This document shows positions 22,590 to 35,759 of a stretch of 64,000 nucleotides of DNA, piece by piece. The notes beneath the pieces were generated by a model. That model did no database searches and was not told where the DNA came from. It worked only from the letters and a program-made list of their open reading frames with translations. Source of the DNA: Yponomeuta sedellus (lineage: Eukaryota; Arthropoda; Insecta; Lepidoptera; Yponomeutidae); contig OW203722.1 in the NCBI GenBank assembly GCA_934045075.1, positions 13,702,796 through 13,766,795 of the forward strand, in the 5' to 3' direction. The number at the start of each line of letters is the position of its first letter. The stretch's first letter is position 1. The position numbers and the translations under genes were made by a program.

Positions 22590-24215
22590 TTACATAATAC
22601 CTAAAACACTAATTTTTATTTTACTGGTGTATATTTAAATGCACACTTTGTAAGTATAAAATAGTTGTATTGTAATTTTGCCAACCGTGTATACATAATC
22701 AAGCCGTTCTTGGAACACAAAAAATGTTATAGTCTTATCAGAAATGCTTTATTAAAAGAAAAATAATCGTGGCAATTTTTATCTTTACTGCTAATACTTT
22801 TTGTAATCTCTGGAAAAGTAGTAGTTCTAATCACGTGATATTGGGCTCGAACTATGTCATAAGGTGCTTGTAACGCCTAATAATGTATAAAAGGTTGGAA
22901 TTACCTTGTAAAATAACGTTTTTATGAGTCTAAACGACTATTAGGAAACAAAAATAACCAACGAAACAACAAACCGAAAGGGAATTATTATTATTAATGT
23001 AACTTTATTGAATATTTTTTTAGACTTATTAGAAAAAATATTTCCAGGGTAATTTTTTCTATGTCTTCTATGGTATAAAAACATTGGGCAGATTGTTGAG
23101 TGATATGAGTAGACTTTCTGCCCCCAGTATATTGAGTGTTTCAGCAGTTTCGGGGTATCGCGTAATAACGATGAAATTCGGATTAATCGCGCTCGAATAT
23201 CAACAAATTTTAATACTCGGCTATATTTGTAGTTCCAAACGACACACGGAAAACGGATAACATTCGTTGAGTGGAAAATTTTACATGCAACAATTACTCG
23301 TTTTCAGTGGTAATGCAGCGTTAACACCATTCTGGGTATTTCTCGTCGTACGGGTATTTTAACCCTGACGTCACGTCATAACTGTAAAACTGATGGAATG
23401 GTGGTGTTACGAAAGTTTTTACTGTAAGTAGGCACTTTAACTTTGCTCCATAATATTGAAACCATTTCGGAGTTTATTAAAACTGCTAGACGTTTTTGCG
23501 GAGTTAAAAGTTCTTAAATGATTTTTCGGTTTTCTCGACCGCCTTTGAAGAACCTACTCACTTATTTTTAGCTGTCTGCGACTTCAGTTGCGTGGTATTA
23601 GAATAAGGAAATGTCTAGATAGCAACAAGCGGTCGTATAACAAAACTGCCTAAACGGCCGCAAGCTGACTTTTCTTCAACTTCACTTCACGGACTGCTCA
23701 AAGTAAAAATGTTGAATGGAGATACTGCGTTTTATTCTGTTTTTTTTTTTTATTTATTAAGGAAAACAAACAGTAGTACAATGACACTTTAACATAAATA
23801 CTTAATTATTTAAGGTATTAAATAATTGTACCACCAGCACCGTTAACCACAGATTAAATATTTTGAAAAAACAAAACAGGGAATTTAATAATGTATTCTT
23901 GTGCCTTTTGAACATTACTTTAAACCGTGCTTGTTTAGGAAACAAACAGTGCGATTAGACATAAATTATTTAGAAAGAACATTTACGCCGATGGGTTAGA
24001 TGTACGTGGTTTGTTGTCGAATAATTACGTGTAGGTATCTGAACATCCATGAACTAATTACATACTTAAACTATATTAATTCAATAATTACGTGTATTAG
24101 TGATTGACATAATATGATAGAGATAAGGGAAACTTTAAAACTGCTTTTAGCTATTGGTAGGATAACTATTTCTGATGCGTACCGCATACGGCTTCGTTAT
24201 TGAAAACTGTGCTTT
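22590..24215. other. Unassigned AT-rich sequence
   Basis: No gene and no repeat boundary that I can support. Confidence 0.5.
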
Positions 24216-24217
24216 AT

Positions 24218-24420
24218 CAGCGGTGGTGGTAGCGCAGTGGTAGAATACCACCCTCACATTCGTGACATCACAAGATCGAATCTCGGCATGAACCAATGAC
24301 TTTTTCTAAGTAAAGTTAAGTGTTTTCTAAGTGTACATATACCTCACGCTTGAAACTTGGAATCCACAGATACTTCGTTGTAATTAAGAAGACCTATTGC
24401 CTACAGTTGGACGTATAGAG
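24218..24420 (+). mobile_element. tRNA-derived SINE
   Basis: A tRNA-like head contains TAGCGCAGTGGTAGAATACC (box A) and AGATCGAATCTCGG (box B) at RNA polymerase III spacing. It is followed by ATGAACCAATGACTTTTTC and an unrelated body. The folding is too degenerate for a tRNA gene. Confidence 0.6.
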
Positions 24421-25162
24421 GCCACATAAAAAAAAGTTTACGTTTATGGATGCTTATGAGTTTACGTCAAAAACGCTAATGAGTTTACATCAATTTCGCT
24501 AACTCAACCACTCCTGTATGCTTAGCATCCATGATTTGACTTTCTCCCGACGTCGAGTGAGTGACTTCAGAGTACTAGCTATGTCGAAGGTATTACCATG
24601 GCAGCCGAGACTCGAAATAGCCAATAGACTGCAATTATGTCTACCTAAAAGTGGTTATTACGATATTAAATAAATGTACTGTATTTTTATATGACAACCT
24701 GCAAAAATTGTTACAGATTATTACCGATAGCGGAACATTAATAGAAAGTTAAGGATTGCGTTTCGTTTTTCATTCGTTTTTCGTTTCGCCAACGCAATTA
24801 ATCAAATCCATTTATTTATTAGATATTTTTTTAATGCGCAAGCGTTACAATAGTAGTAACCAAAACGCATTCCTGTTATTTCCTTCTGTGGTTTTCTTTT
24901 CGTTTTAACTGGGTTCTTTACACTCTACAAGCTATCTAGAATTTGCACTACCACAACACAATGTCACCATGTCGAATATTATCACTGATAAATAATTCTA
25001 TTATGCATTATTTATCAGTAACTAAGTATGGTAAAATTGAGAAACGTAAATCAAAAATAAGTGTTAATACAGCTAAACACAAAAAGATTTTTTGTAGATT
25101 AAATTATATTCTTTTTAATGCACTAACCCGTGCTAAGGACAATTTTAAAAAACTATTCAGAT

Positions 25163-25263
25163 GCTAAAAATTCCACCCATGCCGGGATTCGAACCCGCGA
25201 CCTCTGGGTATCCGTGCCAGCGCTCTCTCCAACTGACTTAATAGGCGACTCACTGGCATCAGT
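25163..25263 (-). mobile_element. tRNA-derived SINE, left arm of inverted pair
   Basis: In reverse orientation it reads a tRNA-like unit with box A AGCTCAGTTGG-like and box B GGTTCGAATCCCGGC, followed by TTTTTAGC. It is complementary to the copy at 25314-25414 with few mismatches, both sharing the unusual GGAGAGAGCGCTGG variant. Confidence 0.8.
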
Positions 25264-25313
25264 GAAATTTCGAACCTCCTTTTAACACTCTCTGTATTAT
25301 GAACAGGCAGCGA

Positions 25314-25414
25314 ACTGATGCCCGTGAGTCGCCTATTAGCTCAGTTGGAGAGAGCGCTGGCACGGATAGCTAGAGGTCACGAGTTCGAATCCCGGCATGG
25401 GTGGTATTTTTAGC
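25314..25414 (+). mobile_element. tRNA-derived SINE, right arm of inverted pair
   Basis: Contains CCTATTAGCTCAGTTGGAG (box A), GCTGGCACGGATAGCTAGAG (anticodon arm) and AGTTCGAATCCCGGCATGGG (box B). The residue before the presumed anticodon is C, not the invariant U33, so this is a tRNA-like SINE head, not a working tRNA gene. Same family as 49246-49409 and 59501-59675. Confidence 0.82.
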
Positions 25415-25429
25415 CTCTAAATAAGTTTT

Positions 25430-27260
25430 TAGATTAAGTTTTACAATTTTTTTATTTTTTCTGTCAAATATATGGTCTTAAGGCCTTGTCTTCACCTCCA
25501 TGAGTACCAGACATGTCTCGGATATCATCACGGCAATGCCGCACTGTTACCCAGTTATAGAAAAGGCTCGGTGGACTCCACCTCGGTCGCGGTCGCCATG
25601 TTAGCGTCGGGACATTTCGGGCTCGACAGAGAAAGACATTTTTTGCGTAGAGAAGAGCATTTCTCGAGCGCGGCATGCTAAGCGAACAGGTGATCATATA
25701 TATTTTTTGGATAAACATCCGTTTGTGGCTATTAGGTACTACCTTAGAATATTGTGAATTATTTGAAATTTCCCTGCCTGCAGACCGCAGAGTACCTACT
25801 GAAACGAGCGGCGACTTGTTGTGTCCGAGGTCAAGAGCTAATCTGGGTCCCTGAAACATTGGAAAACATTAGTAAATTTTTAAATATCTGTCTTTCTCTT
25901 TTGGCAAACTGAAAAGACAGAACAGTACTAAACTATTTACTTAATGAAACTATCAATTTAAAAATCGATCATTTCATTATGCAATGATCGATTTTGAATT
26001 GACAGTAAATTAGTATTCTACTGAGGATTCTAGAATAACATAATCCATTTAGGTAGTTTAAAACCTAAAATTATTCTGATTATAATTACTTTTTCACTGC
26101 TGCGTAACAGTGACTTTTTTTATTTTATCGTTCACTAAATTCAGGGATTTCTTGAAGTCATTTAATGTCTTAAAAGCATTTTTTTTCGCTATTGTAACAT
26201 ATTGCGTGAATAATTGATTATAACCCGAGTACCTGTTCTTAGAGATTTGATCAAATCAAAGTTTATTTAAAAAGAATAGGTAACTTTTGAACTAAGACTT
26301 TCGTAAACACTACACATTATAAACTTCGTTCCAGATTCACTTACTTGTTATTCTTGTCGAAAGAGGCCGACCAGCACCTTGATTGTGTAACTTTGCAGGG
26401 GTACATCTGCGTGCAAAAACGAAATATCTACTGAATTTCGTTGTTCAATTATGTGGTTCAATATCACTGTCACGTATCGTCCACTGAAATGCATTACTTA
26501 TCCACTGTATGTGATATATCGCTTCATCTATACGGCAGAGCTAAGTAAACATTCCTCATTCGCACACAGCGAAAAGTTTCATAATAAGGCGCAGGAAGGT
26601 GAATCCGGAACTAAGTTAATAAAGAATAGGTAGAGTTATTTATAAGAACATGTTTATTTAAAATACCCCTCATATGCGTTATAAATCTTTCCCTTTCCAC
26701 AAGTCTTCCCTAAATTGCATTCAGGGAGTGATCTTAAGGAATCTTGTAACACCGTATGTATTCCTGTGACTTACGACCCTACATACGTGTAGGTATACTC
26801 AAATACACTAAAACAAAGGTCACATGAAATTATGGAGGCAAAGCACACAACACGGCCGGTGTTTTTGTGAGGCACCTCTGTTAAGTGGTGCGTAGGTGGT
26901 GGCCGTTTGCCGTCATTGTAATTAGACCTCCATTACACTAGGTACCCGGGTTGCCTATATCCGACTTTCATTTGAACATGACTAATTTTATTTTAATTTT
27001 AGTTAAGTGTTCAAAACCATTACACAATATAATAGTTTTTGAACTAAATTTAAAAGTTAAGTAAGGTAAGGTAAGTTAATCCGGATTTACAACAAGACTA
27101 TAGTTATAACTACGATTTCCGCACTTAGCCTCATAGTTGAATCATTGTACCCAGCTCACTGGACCGACGATGTAAAGCAGAGCACGTAGAGGCTGAATGG
27201 GAAAAGGTCACCCTCATGATCTTCCACTCACCTAATGTGCCTGTATGTAAAAAAAAATGT
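25430..27260. other. Unassigned; one uncharacterised open frame
   Basis: Frames of up to 131 codons exist (for example 25464-25859 on the - strand) but have no recognisable domain and overlap open frames on the other strand. I see no gene that I can defend. Confidence 0.45.
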
Positions 27261-27269
27261 TACTCCTCC

Positions 27270-27325
27270 CTGTCTTGAGCAGTCATCTCCCATCCGGCGT
27301 CTACCTCATCATCTACTTAACATAA
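27270..27325 (-). repeat. Short RTE-type LINE fragment
   Basis: CTTGAGCAGTCATCTCCCATC is identical to a segment at about 63397 that lies at the end of a readable RTE-type reverse transcriptase tail. Here only about 50 bp remain (- strand reading GWEMTAQDR). Confidence 0.5.
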
Positions 27326-27664
27326 CGTCTGAGATTTGGCTTGTACAGACACCAAGTTTTTGCAGCATAGGCTTGGCAAAATCGTCTTGTAAACTAACAA
27401 TTTTGTCAATGATAACGGACTCTACTGCATTGGATGCGACCAAATCTTCCACTTGTCACAATGATTTTGTCCTAGCCCCAAAGTAGGATATCCTGTGCTA
27501 AAAAACATCGGACCCCAGCGGCAATTGAACCCATGAACTCTGGGAATTGTTTACAAAAGTATTACCACAAGGCAGTTACTTGCTTACCTCTTGAAAAACT
27601 GTAGAAACTTGAGCATTAGTTAAAGTGTTTTGTCTACGGCGTAAACTAAACGCCCACATTTTAG

Positions 27665-27780
27665 ATAGATGGATAGAGATAGAGAACACTTTATTGTACA
27701 TAAAAATGGAAATTACACAGATATTTCTTAACCTAAGAGTACAGACGGCGGCCTTAGTTGGATAGTCTAACTAAAGATAT
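27665..27780 (-). repeat. Probable LINE 3' end fragment
   Basis: GATAGAGAACACTTTATTGTACA reads on the - strand as a TGTACAATAAAGTGTT-type 3' end with an AATAAA signal. No coding part attached. Confidence 0.4.
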
Positions 27781-27799
27781 AGCTGCGTGTGCCTTGTTA

Positions 27800-30700
27800 A
27801 ATTTTAAATGATTCGCCGTGACCAGTATGACGAGGAAAATGCTCTCGTCCCTGGAAGGCTTCTCCCCTCTTCTCCTTAACCGCTGAAATTAGAGGCCCCG
27901 TATTAATTATTCACTTTGGGATTCAAGTTCACGTGCCGTGCTAGGCTGCGGAATGAAATTAGAATGTTACGCTGCTCGCAACGCGTTAAGAAGCCGAGTA
28001 ATATTGTACTTACATGTTACGTTCGCTTGTGGAACACTCGTTGACTGTATTTACGGGGCTTTTGTGTAGATTTTGCTCTAATTGTTCAGCGATTACCTTT
28101 TTGGGAGGCGTTAGCATTCTTATAAACTGTGTTTTTTTCTCGAAAAGGTTTTAGGTATTGTTTTGGGCAGATATTCGTCAGGTACTTTTCTAAAAACCTA
28201 TTTAGGTACTTTTCTGTTTTGTTTTCTGCTATTCAAGAATATTTTTATATCATCGTATATTTCCCGATAAAAACATGAACAAATAATTTTTTCCTTACAT
28301 GTACTTAGTTTGGGTCTAATTATAGAAGGGTGCGTGATGTAACTTCTAATTTTTTGGAGTTCAGTGGAATAAACAAATAACAAAGAAAACTCATCCCGAC
28401 TGCACGGATTTTTGTTCAAGTTACCTGTCCTATATTACGTTACATTGTAATATAATTAATTTTTGGCATTTAGTGATACTAAAGGTTTTCCCCGAGTGAC
28501 AAAACAAACAAATATATTAGCACGTAGCGTATTCGTAATACTTACTGCGTAGCGTCGTAGCGCAGTAGTAATCATCAAAACTCCCTTCCATTCAAACTTC
28601 GATCATAATTTTCGTCTTTACGTGTAGATATAAAAGTTCAATGCCAGTTCTACAGCCGTGTTCATTGCTCTCGACTACCCCCATATTGCCTTAACGCAGA
28701 GAGTTGAAAGTGTTGGAACGTAGCGCGTAATGTTTTCGTAGCACTTCGTAGACCCGCGTAGCAGTGGCAACCAAGTGCTGCTACGAGTACGTACAGTACT
28801 ACACTGTTGACTACGAATTTTGTTAACACGTGTTTCCGGGACTTTTCAGTGCAGGGAGGCCTAATTAACACTTTGTACGTTACGCGCAGATTTCATTACT
28901 CCGAGCACTTAGCTGCGACGTTGCGGTTTGCTAAGAGTGTCGGTATTTCAAACACGATTTGGGGAAGAAACCGAGTTAAGAAATAAATAAGGGATTTTTC
29001 CATCAATGCGGATGTCAAATCGCTTGTCAGCGCGAGGCGAGGCGCGAGGGGTGCGGCATTATCTCTCCCGCTTGACCAAGCTTTGATCACTGCCTCGACG
29101 AGCCCCAAAGCCTTGTTAAGGCCCAATGACACGGTATTAGTCGATATCACCCACTTATCTATACCTTCCAATGGGTCGGCGGCTATTCAAAAACGCCTCA
29201 GGTGTTTTTGTTGGGTTTATTGGGTGGCACAAAAATTACAAAAATAATATAAAATAAAAACTTTTAGGAAATAAGGCAGGTCCTGCCTCCAGTAAATAGT
29301 TTTTACTACACCTTAAACTTTCCATTGCTGGATTTTTTTTTCGTATAATAGGAAATATTTCTCTGATGTTGTTAATATTTTGAAATCAGTGTATAAATGA
29401 CAGCCACTTCAGTGAATTGCAAAGTTTTCATGTATATTGGTCTAGTACTATAAACGTCTTTGTAATAACAATGGGTAGTAGTTATATCCATATTATATTC
29501 ATATAGTTTTCTGAAAATGTTGGTTTAATAAAGTATTATTCTATTTTTTCCTAATGGGCAGAATACATATTATTATAAATTGATCCAATTGGACAGGTCA
29601 CATTCAAAGTTCAAGGGTACCTTCATTTTTCTGTAAGACTATTTTAACCTGTCAAGAATAGTAATTCTATTCACTTGGGATGAATCGGGTACCAACTGTG
29701 ACGTCACAAGTTTCTAGTGACGGCTTATAATGGATCAAACATTTATTAATATTTTAGTTACATCGTTAAATGTTTTTATGTGTCTACACCCTTATTAGGA
29801 AATGTTTATTATTCAATGAAAAGCTAATTCTAATAAGTGTTTTATTATTAATCGACACTATTATTAACTTCATTTATCGCACTTTTAAGACCCTGAGACT
29901 AATAAAAAAAATAACCATACGAATAGCCTCGAAAATATGCATGTTCGGAAATTGTTTTTAATAAGTCTATCCCCACCACTATAAAAACTTGGATCATCTC
30001 ATGATATTGGATTACGTCAATGTTCCTATCAAACATGCTGTATACTCGTAGTAGTTTGGTACAGGTTTACTGTTTCGACCCGGCATACTATGGTGGCCTG
30101 TTGTAAATTTTGCCAAGTTTATTTGTTGTTAACGTGTGGTTGGTGCTGCCGTGAGCCGCATGAACAAAAAGTCTGAGATCAGCCCATGGGTATTGATTCA
30201 GACAGAACTAGTCACTCACGTCTCTATCCATCACTCGGTGGGAGATAAATTTAGTAAGTCAGTCTTAGGATTTTACTTTTATGTATCCTTTACCTGTCTA
30301 TAATATAGCTGTGGATATAGTTTTAGTATCGGAAATAGTATCCGTTTTAGTTTAGGGGTAGGTAAGCACTCATCAGCCTCATTGTTCAAAATTCTATTCA
30401 TTTTGTAGTAGATAAATGTGGCACATATAGTAGATCCATTCAAATAATAACGTAATAATTCAACGGACATCGCAACATAGGTTCGGAATACCCGCGACTC
30501 GAGTAAGATTAATAGTCAGCTGCGATTATGATTTAGGTGCTTTGATTACATACAGCGTTGATTCGATTATTACTGTAATAGACAGTAACTAAAATTATAT
30601 CAAATTATGCAGTGATGCCTTGACTTAAAATCATCAATAGTTAATACAATCACATAGATTACATTACGAACTTGCCGTCTTCGCTTTACTACAGTGAAAA

Positions 30701-31690
30701 TTTGCATTTAAAAACATGTACAAGTCCATTAGACCAAAATTACAAATTTAACTTCACAGTCGAATAAATGTTCTGCCAAACAAACCAAAAGGTAACTTCG
30801 TTGTTGTAAAAACATTATTTATTTTTTTATGTATGTGTCTCCGTAATCTATGGGTGAGACCCAAGGATGTTGTGAGGCCTGAGTATAACTCACAACATCC
30901 TTGAGCAACCTTTAAGATACATGCAAGTTAATGTTATAATTGCTATTGTTGACTATCCAACTCATTTATAATTTTAAACTGAGGAGTTGAAAAAAAAAAC
31001 CCGTATCCTACATAGGATCTTGACTTAATAGCACAGAACAATCAAATGACTTTATCCTTGAAGCGTAACATCGGACGTAGATAGGCATATAAAATCAACT
31101 GTTTAGGCAGCATGGAGCGAGCTTCAATATTTATGAAATTGTAGGATATTTAGGCAATCAAGTGCAGGTATGGGTTCAGCGATTTATCTGCTGCGTGTGG
31201 CTTCGAGAGGAGGCGGTCGCCCTTAAATTATGGTCCGAAACGATTTTATAAAGAACAAAATATACGGTTACCTAGTTTTGTTTTTTTTTGTCGCTATCAA
31301 AAGAATTTTGTATTGCATAGTACTCGTATTTGACACATGAATGTTAGCTCATTCTGCTTCTCTGCATAATGATATGGGCTGGATATTTTCTCGAAGGTGC
31401 GTCGAACAGTGGTCCGCAAGTGTGAATGATAGCCTATTTCTCAAGCTTTATTCGCGCACCCGAGTTATTTTCCCCCGTTCTTGCGTCCGCTCGTCTTGAG
31501 AACAAATTCTGACGAGTGTGACCGGCATAAAAAATAGCTCAGCCAGCACCCGAATCCGATGACAAAAGCAATTGATGATTTAGTGGATTGTGACCTTCAA
31601 AGAAAGATATGAGATGGAGAGGTGTGGCGGGAAGACAATGTCGTACATATTTTAAGCGGGCACGCCCCCGTTTGCACAAAGGCGTAATTT
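27800..31690. other. Unassigned sequence with one hairpin
   Basis: No gene supported over about 3.9 kb. It contains a GC-richer stretch at 28990-29170, and a perfect 15-bp stem with a 12-nt loop at 30862-30903 (CAAGGATGTTGTGAG and its complement). Confidence 0.45.
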
Positions 31691-33408
31691 ATAGGGCCAC
31701 GCGGAGACGGGTGCCTGAGTTATGCCCCGGCGATAGCGACGAGCTTTTAACTGCTTAATGGAGCGATTTACTCCGACCACCTTGCGCCTACTCGGCTGTT
31801 TACTGCACACCGCGCGCGTACATTGCTGCTGACTTGTGTTATCTGCGCACAATTAATTTCTCACATCCCAGTTGTTTATGTCGGGATTAGCGTCCATTTA
31901 TCTCGGTCTCGGGTTAAAGTGTAAAAAGCTATTTGTTGTATGATCGTCGCAGCGGTGTGCGCGGCGGGCGCTGCTCGGTGCCGCGGCGCAACGTGGAAAG
32001 TTTTTCAATAAAACGTAGCCCTCCAGAGACACAACATTTCAATGGAGCGTGGCGCGATGTTTACGGCCTCCGGGGCGGCGCTCCGCTCGCTCCTTCCCGC
32101 CAAGCTACATCCAATCTAAAGGTATTGATCAACCTGGAAATGTATCGTAATGCTGCCATACACTATGCGTATTGAATTGCTATTGCATATTTGTTTTGGT
32201 TATAAAGAAATTACTTTGCTCGTGTTTCGATCGCCTTTTTGTGCCTAAAAGTATTATTTTGATGCATTAAAAGAAAGTAAAGTTAATTGTTTAGTTTGAA
32301 TGCTGAAGTAAATTTATGTTAAGCAGGTTGTTTTTGGTATTATAATGATTGCAAATATATAATAATAAAAGTTTATCACTGATGCCGATTTAATATAAGA
32401 ATACAACTTGGGGGTGGAGCAAGGCGCACGGGTGCGGCAAACGCTTTCTCAGCAGTTTTGTTGCGCGTTTTACATTCGCTATCGCAGGTCAAGTGCAGTC
32501 CTCAGAGATTGCCGTCAGCTATGCGCGAGAATAAAGTAAGCCATTTCGAGCATACAATGCCTGCTGCACTTTCTTTATTCTAAAAATAATACAAGAGGAG
32601 AGCTTTGTAACGTTTAAATTTTGTAGTTGGAAAATACCGAAAACATTTTGCAGCGCACAGGGGCGAGCACCACAAAAGTACTATCAACAAAATTTACTTG
32701 ACTTGTTTAATAAGTACATGTCTACCGTAAAGCTAACGCAACGCTATAATGAATCACTAAATAACTAACTGGGTTACACAACACAACACATGACTTGCAC
32801 GGAAATAACAAGTTAATTGTTTCTCGGGGGTTGTCATTAGAAGAAGCGATTGGCTCGGTGAATTACCGCCGCGATCAGGTCTGGGCGCGATATTTGTGTA
32901 ACGGCCCCGATCGATCGGTCACTCGGCCAATTACAGAGCCCATACTCGATCGAATATCGCTCCCGGTACACATGTCGCACAGAGCTGAGTGCTTAATGAC
33001 GCAGCTGCTCATTCCAGCGAACCACCTCTATTATTGATACAAAAGCGAAGTTACAGTTCCATCTACTGCGCCTATTCGAAGCCCGTTTTCGCCTAGCTGA
33101 AAGTTAAGTTGGGAAATGTTACTATGAAAAGCAAAATATAAATGTGGCCTGTTTTATTTAATTTTATTACAGCCCATTACGGAGGCTGGTGTAATTTAAT
33201 TACGGCGTGGGCGCGCGGGCGCTAAATTGCTATTTATTAGTGGACCGCAGCGCATTTCGCATGCGTGGCGTGACACATGTCCGCGCGCTTGTTAGATACC
33301 TGCCGCCTGATATTTGTCTCTATTTCCTATTTGGCAAACAGCACGCTTGGTTTGAAAGCCAAGGCAAAATGAACGTGCCTTAACAATAGCTTGCGAATAG
33401 GCGGGCTT

Positions 33409-33777
33409 CGATATCAACCCTTGTATGTCCCCACTGTTGGGGCACGGGTCTCTTCCTGCATCGCAGGAAGGTTAGGCCATACTCCACCACGGGGGCCAAG
33501 TCCGGGTTGCTGGAGGGTTGTAAGACAGTGGCGGGTCTTACTGTCAGAAGTTATCAAGCCGCCCATGAGGCCTCTGACATGACTTAACGACTGGCATTAC
33601 ATGACAGCCGGCACCAATGGCTTAACGTGCCTTGCGAAGCACGGAAGCGCTCGGAAAAATGCGACTAGCGGTAGTCATAGGACGGTCACCCATCCTGCAC
33701 CTTACCGCGCCTGTTGTTGCTTAACTCAAGTGATTGATTCCAATCACTCGGTTCGACTAGGCCACGAGCGCTTCTTC
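33409..33777 (-). mobile_element. 5S rRNA-derived SINE (unit A)
   Basis: A 369-bp copy flanked by the exact 11-bp repeat TAGGCGGGCTT (33398-33408 and 33778-33788). On the - strand GGATGGGTGACCG (33683-33695) is identical to the box C segment of eukaryotic 5S rRNA, and TTAAGCAAC lies upstream at 5S spacing. It is one of the best preserved copies in the window. Confidence 0.9.
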
Positions 33778-34239
33778 TAGGCGGGCTTATTTTTTTAAAA
33801 AGACACCCTCTAATTATTCGACACTACTCAGCCCCTACATTACGCGCACCAAATCCTGAGTGATTCCAATCGTCTAACCAAGTGGTTATATTGTCTTTGC
33901 ATCAAACTGTCAAATTGGTATGCAATTTGAAAGTTGCATATGGTGCATATAATTAGGTGCGTGATCTGTGAGAACCAGTACTTAGTAGCCAGCCAAGCGG
34001 TGTGTGCGCGGCGCGCTTCTAAAAACAGAAAGGGTGGCACTAATTGATCGCGAATTTTCCGAAACAAGATTTCTCACCTCACTTTTTAGGGTGCCGTACT
34101 TCAAACGGAAAAAAACGAATCCCTTTTAGGATCTTTATTATAGCAATGCAAGTAGTATTGGTTTCTAGTAGAAGTACAGAGAAAAATCTAAAAACTGTAT
34201 TTTCTACGGTTAACACGAGCACTAGACATAATTAAAACT

Positions 34240-34345
34240 GTTTTTATACGGATTTCACTCGTTTTATTATATTTTTACAATTTTCCGACGTTTCGGCACT
34301 TTTACAGGTGCCGTGGTCTCGGATGACTGAGGTGACACGCGTCTT
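34240..34345. repeat. Interspersed repeat (CGACGTTTCGGCACTTTTACAG type)
   Basis: CCGACGTTTCGGCACTTTTA and GGTGCCGTGGTCTCGG recur in diverged form at about 41890-41935 and, partly, at about 54500-54540. Class unknown. Confidence 0.5.
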
Positions 34346-35084
34346 TTTGAAAGCATTAACTGTTAGTTTACTACCCTCGGCAAAAATTACAAAAGTTAAT
34401 TATGAAGTTACGTTCCAAAATAGGTAAACCAATTATTTTATATAAAGTCAACAATATTGACTATATATAAAGTCAACTATGTATTTGATAACAAATAACA
34501 AATCATAAAAAATCATCTTGGAAGATCGGGAAAACTGTGAGACTCGATTTCTGAACTACTTATGAAATGTAATATTATAAACTTATATTATATAACGCTC
34601 GTGGTTTACATAAAACATTATACAAAACAATCCGTGATTAATGTGCAGAACAGTATTTTTTTTTCTAGCAACGAAATCATTCGCGCGTGGAAAATGGGAG
34701 ATGTCATAGTTTATTATGAAAATTCGATGAATATTCCGTAGGCGATTAATACCATTTGAGTTTGTCGGCTATGCAATGTTCATTGAATTGTCACAATTTC
34801 CTATCCTCCTAAGTAAGTCCATGAAAATAAGAATTGTTTTCTTACAAAATTTAGCACGTCTTAGAAGGTTATAGAACATTTTGTAGGATGTAGATGGAAA
34901 TTTCGTACCTAATACATGACATAGCATTAAGTTGCTATGGTTTACCATAAATTGCAGTTGTATGTAATAGCCCCCATGGCGCGTCTCTAAAATTCTTATA
35001 AATATGAAAAACTTTATAAGAATATTTAATCAAGTTTACTACTACTACTCGTAGAGATACTTATATTTATTATCCTTTACTGCG

Positions 35085-35520
35085 GGGCACACGCCTTCTC
35101 TCAGAGAGATTAAATGGGTTTGATTTCCACGCGTGCTCACCTCGCATTGGGAATTTCAAGCGCTGAGGTATTTGAATACCCCAAGCACTCACGTTTCCTC
35201 ACGATGTTGTCCTTCATGTTGTAGAACCATGGACTCGCAAGCGAGAGCCCCAGGTTCGATCCCCAGTGCGGGCATGTACCAATGACTTTGTTTAATTTCA
35301 AAGTTACGTACATTTGCGAATTTGTAGTCGCAATACCAAACGCTAACGGTGAAGGAAAAAGATCGTGAGGAAACCCGCGGCTTGGTTGGCTCTGCACGTA
35401 TTGACTAGTCTTTCCTGTGGGCTAGGCCGACTAAGCTGTCAGGATGGTATAGGTGCTGGGCAAGCCTACACCATCTATTAAACCATGTCCCAGGCACTAC
35501 AGCGTCGGAGTGGTCGTGGA
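35085..35520 (+). repeat. Composite SINE-like repeat (unit A)
   Basis: Carries GGGCACACGCCTTCTCTCAG, then a tRNA-like box B (AGGTTCGATCCCCAG at about 35252), then ATGTACCAATGACTTTG, then GTGAGGAAACCCGCGGCTTG and GACTAGTCTTTCCTGTGGGC. The last part recurs inverted at about 56690-56840. It probably results from joined SINE copies. Confidence 0.6.
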
Positions 35521-35589
35521 CGCTGTATAAATCATCTCATTAAGTAGATGCAAAAGGCCAACATTATTGTCCTTCATGTTAAGCGAGTG

Positions 35590-35745
35590 GTATGGCTATT
35601 ATAACTTCACAAATGTACATAACTTAGAAAACAAAGTCATTGGTACATGCCCCCACTGGGAATCGAATCTGGGTCTCTTCCTTCAGAGTCCATTGCTCTA
35701 CCTACTGGGCTACCTACCACGGCTCCCTTCCTGACAACTGTTTTT
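35590..35745 (-). mobile_element. tRNA-derived SINE, inverted relative to its neighbour
   Basis: On the - strand: GTAGGTAGAGCAATGGACTC (box A side), GATTCGATTCCCAGTGG (box B), then CATGTACCAATGACTTTG as in the repeat at 35250. The two form a gapped inverted pair about 350 bp apart. Confidence 0.6.
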
Positions 35746-35759
35746 TACTTATTTTTATT

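Noticed and set aside
25331..25405. Functional tRNA gene
   Set aside because: It has box A and B and most stems, but the position before the anticodon is C instead of the invariant U, acceptor pairing is incomplete, and the unit recurs as a SINE with its own tail.
25464..25859. 131-codon open frame on the - strand
   Set aside because: No recognisable domain, an open frame on the opposite strand covers part of it, and there is no start or splice context. Treated as chance.
31652..33582. Several 63-80 codon frames repeated exactly at +4,877
   Set aside because: Their perfect repetition reflects the segmental duplication, not conservation of protein. None has a domain, and one is antisense to a SINE.
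34240..34345. Penelope-like element assignment for the CGACGTTTCGGC repeat
   Set aside because: I have a vague recollection of such phrases in insect repeats, but no coding part or terminal structure is present to support the class.
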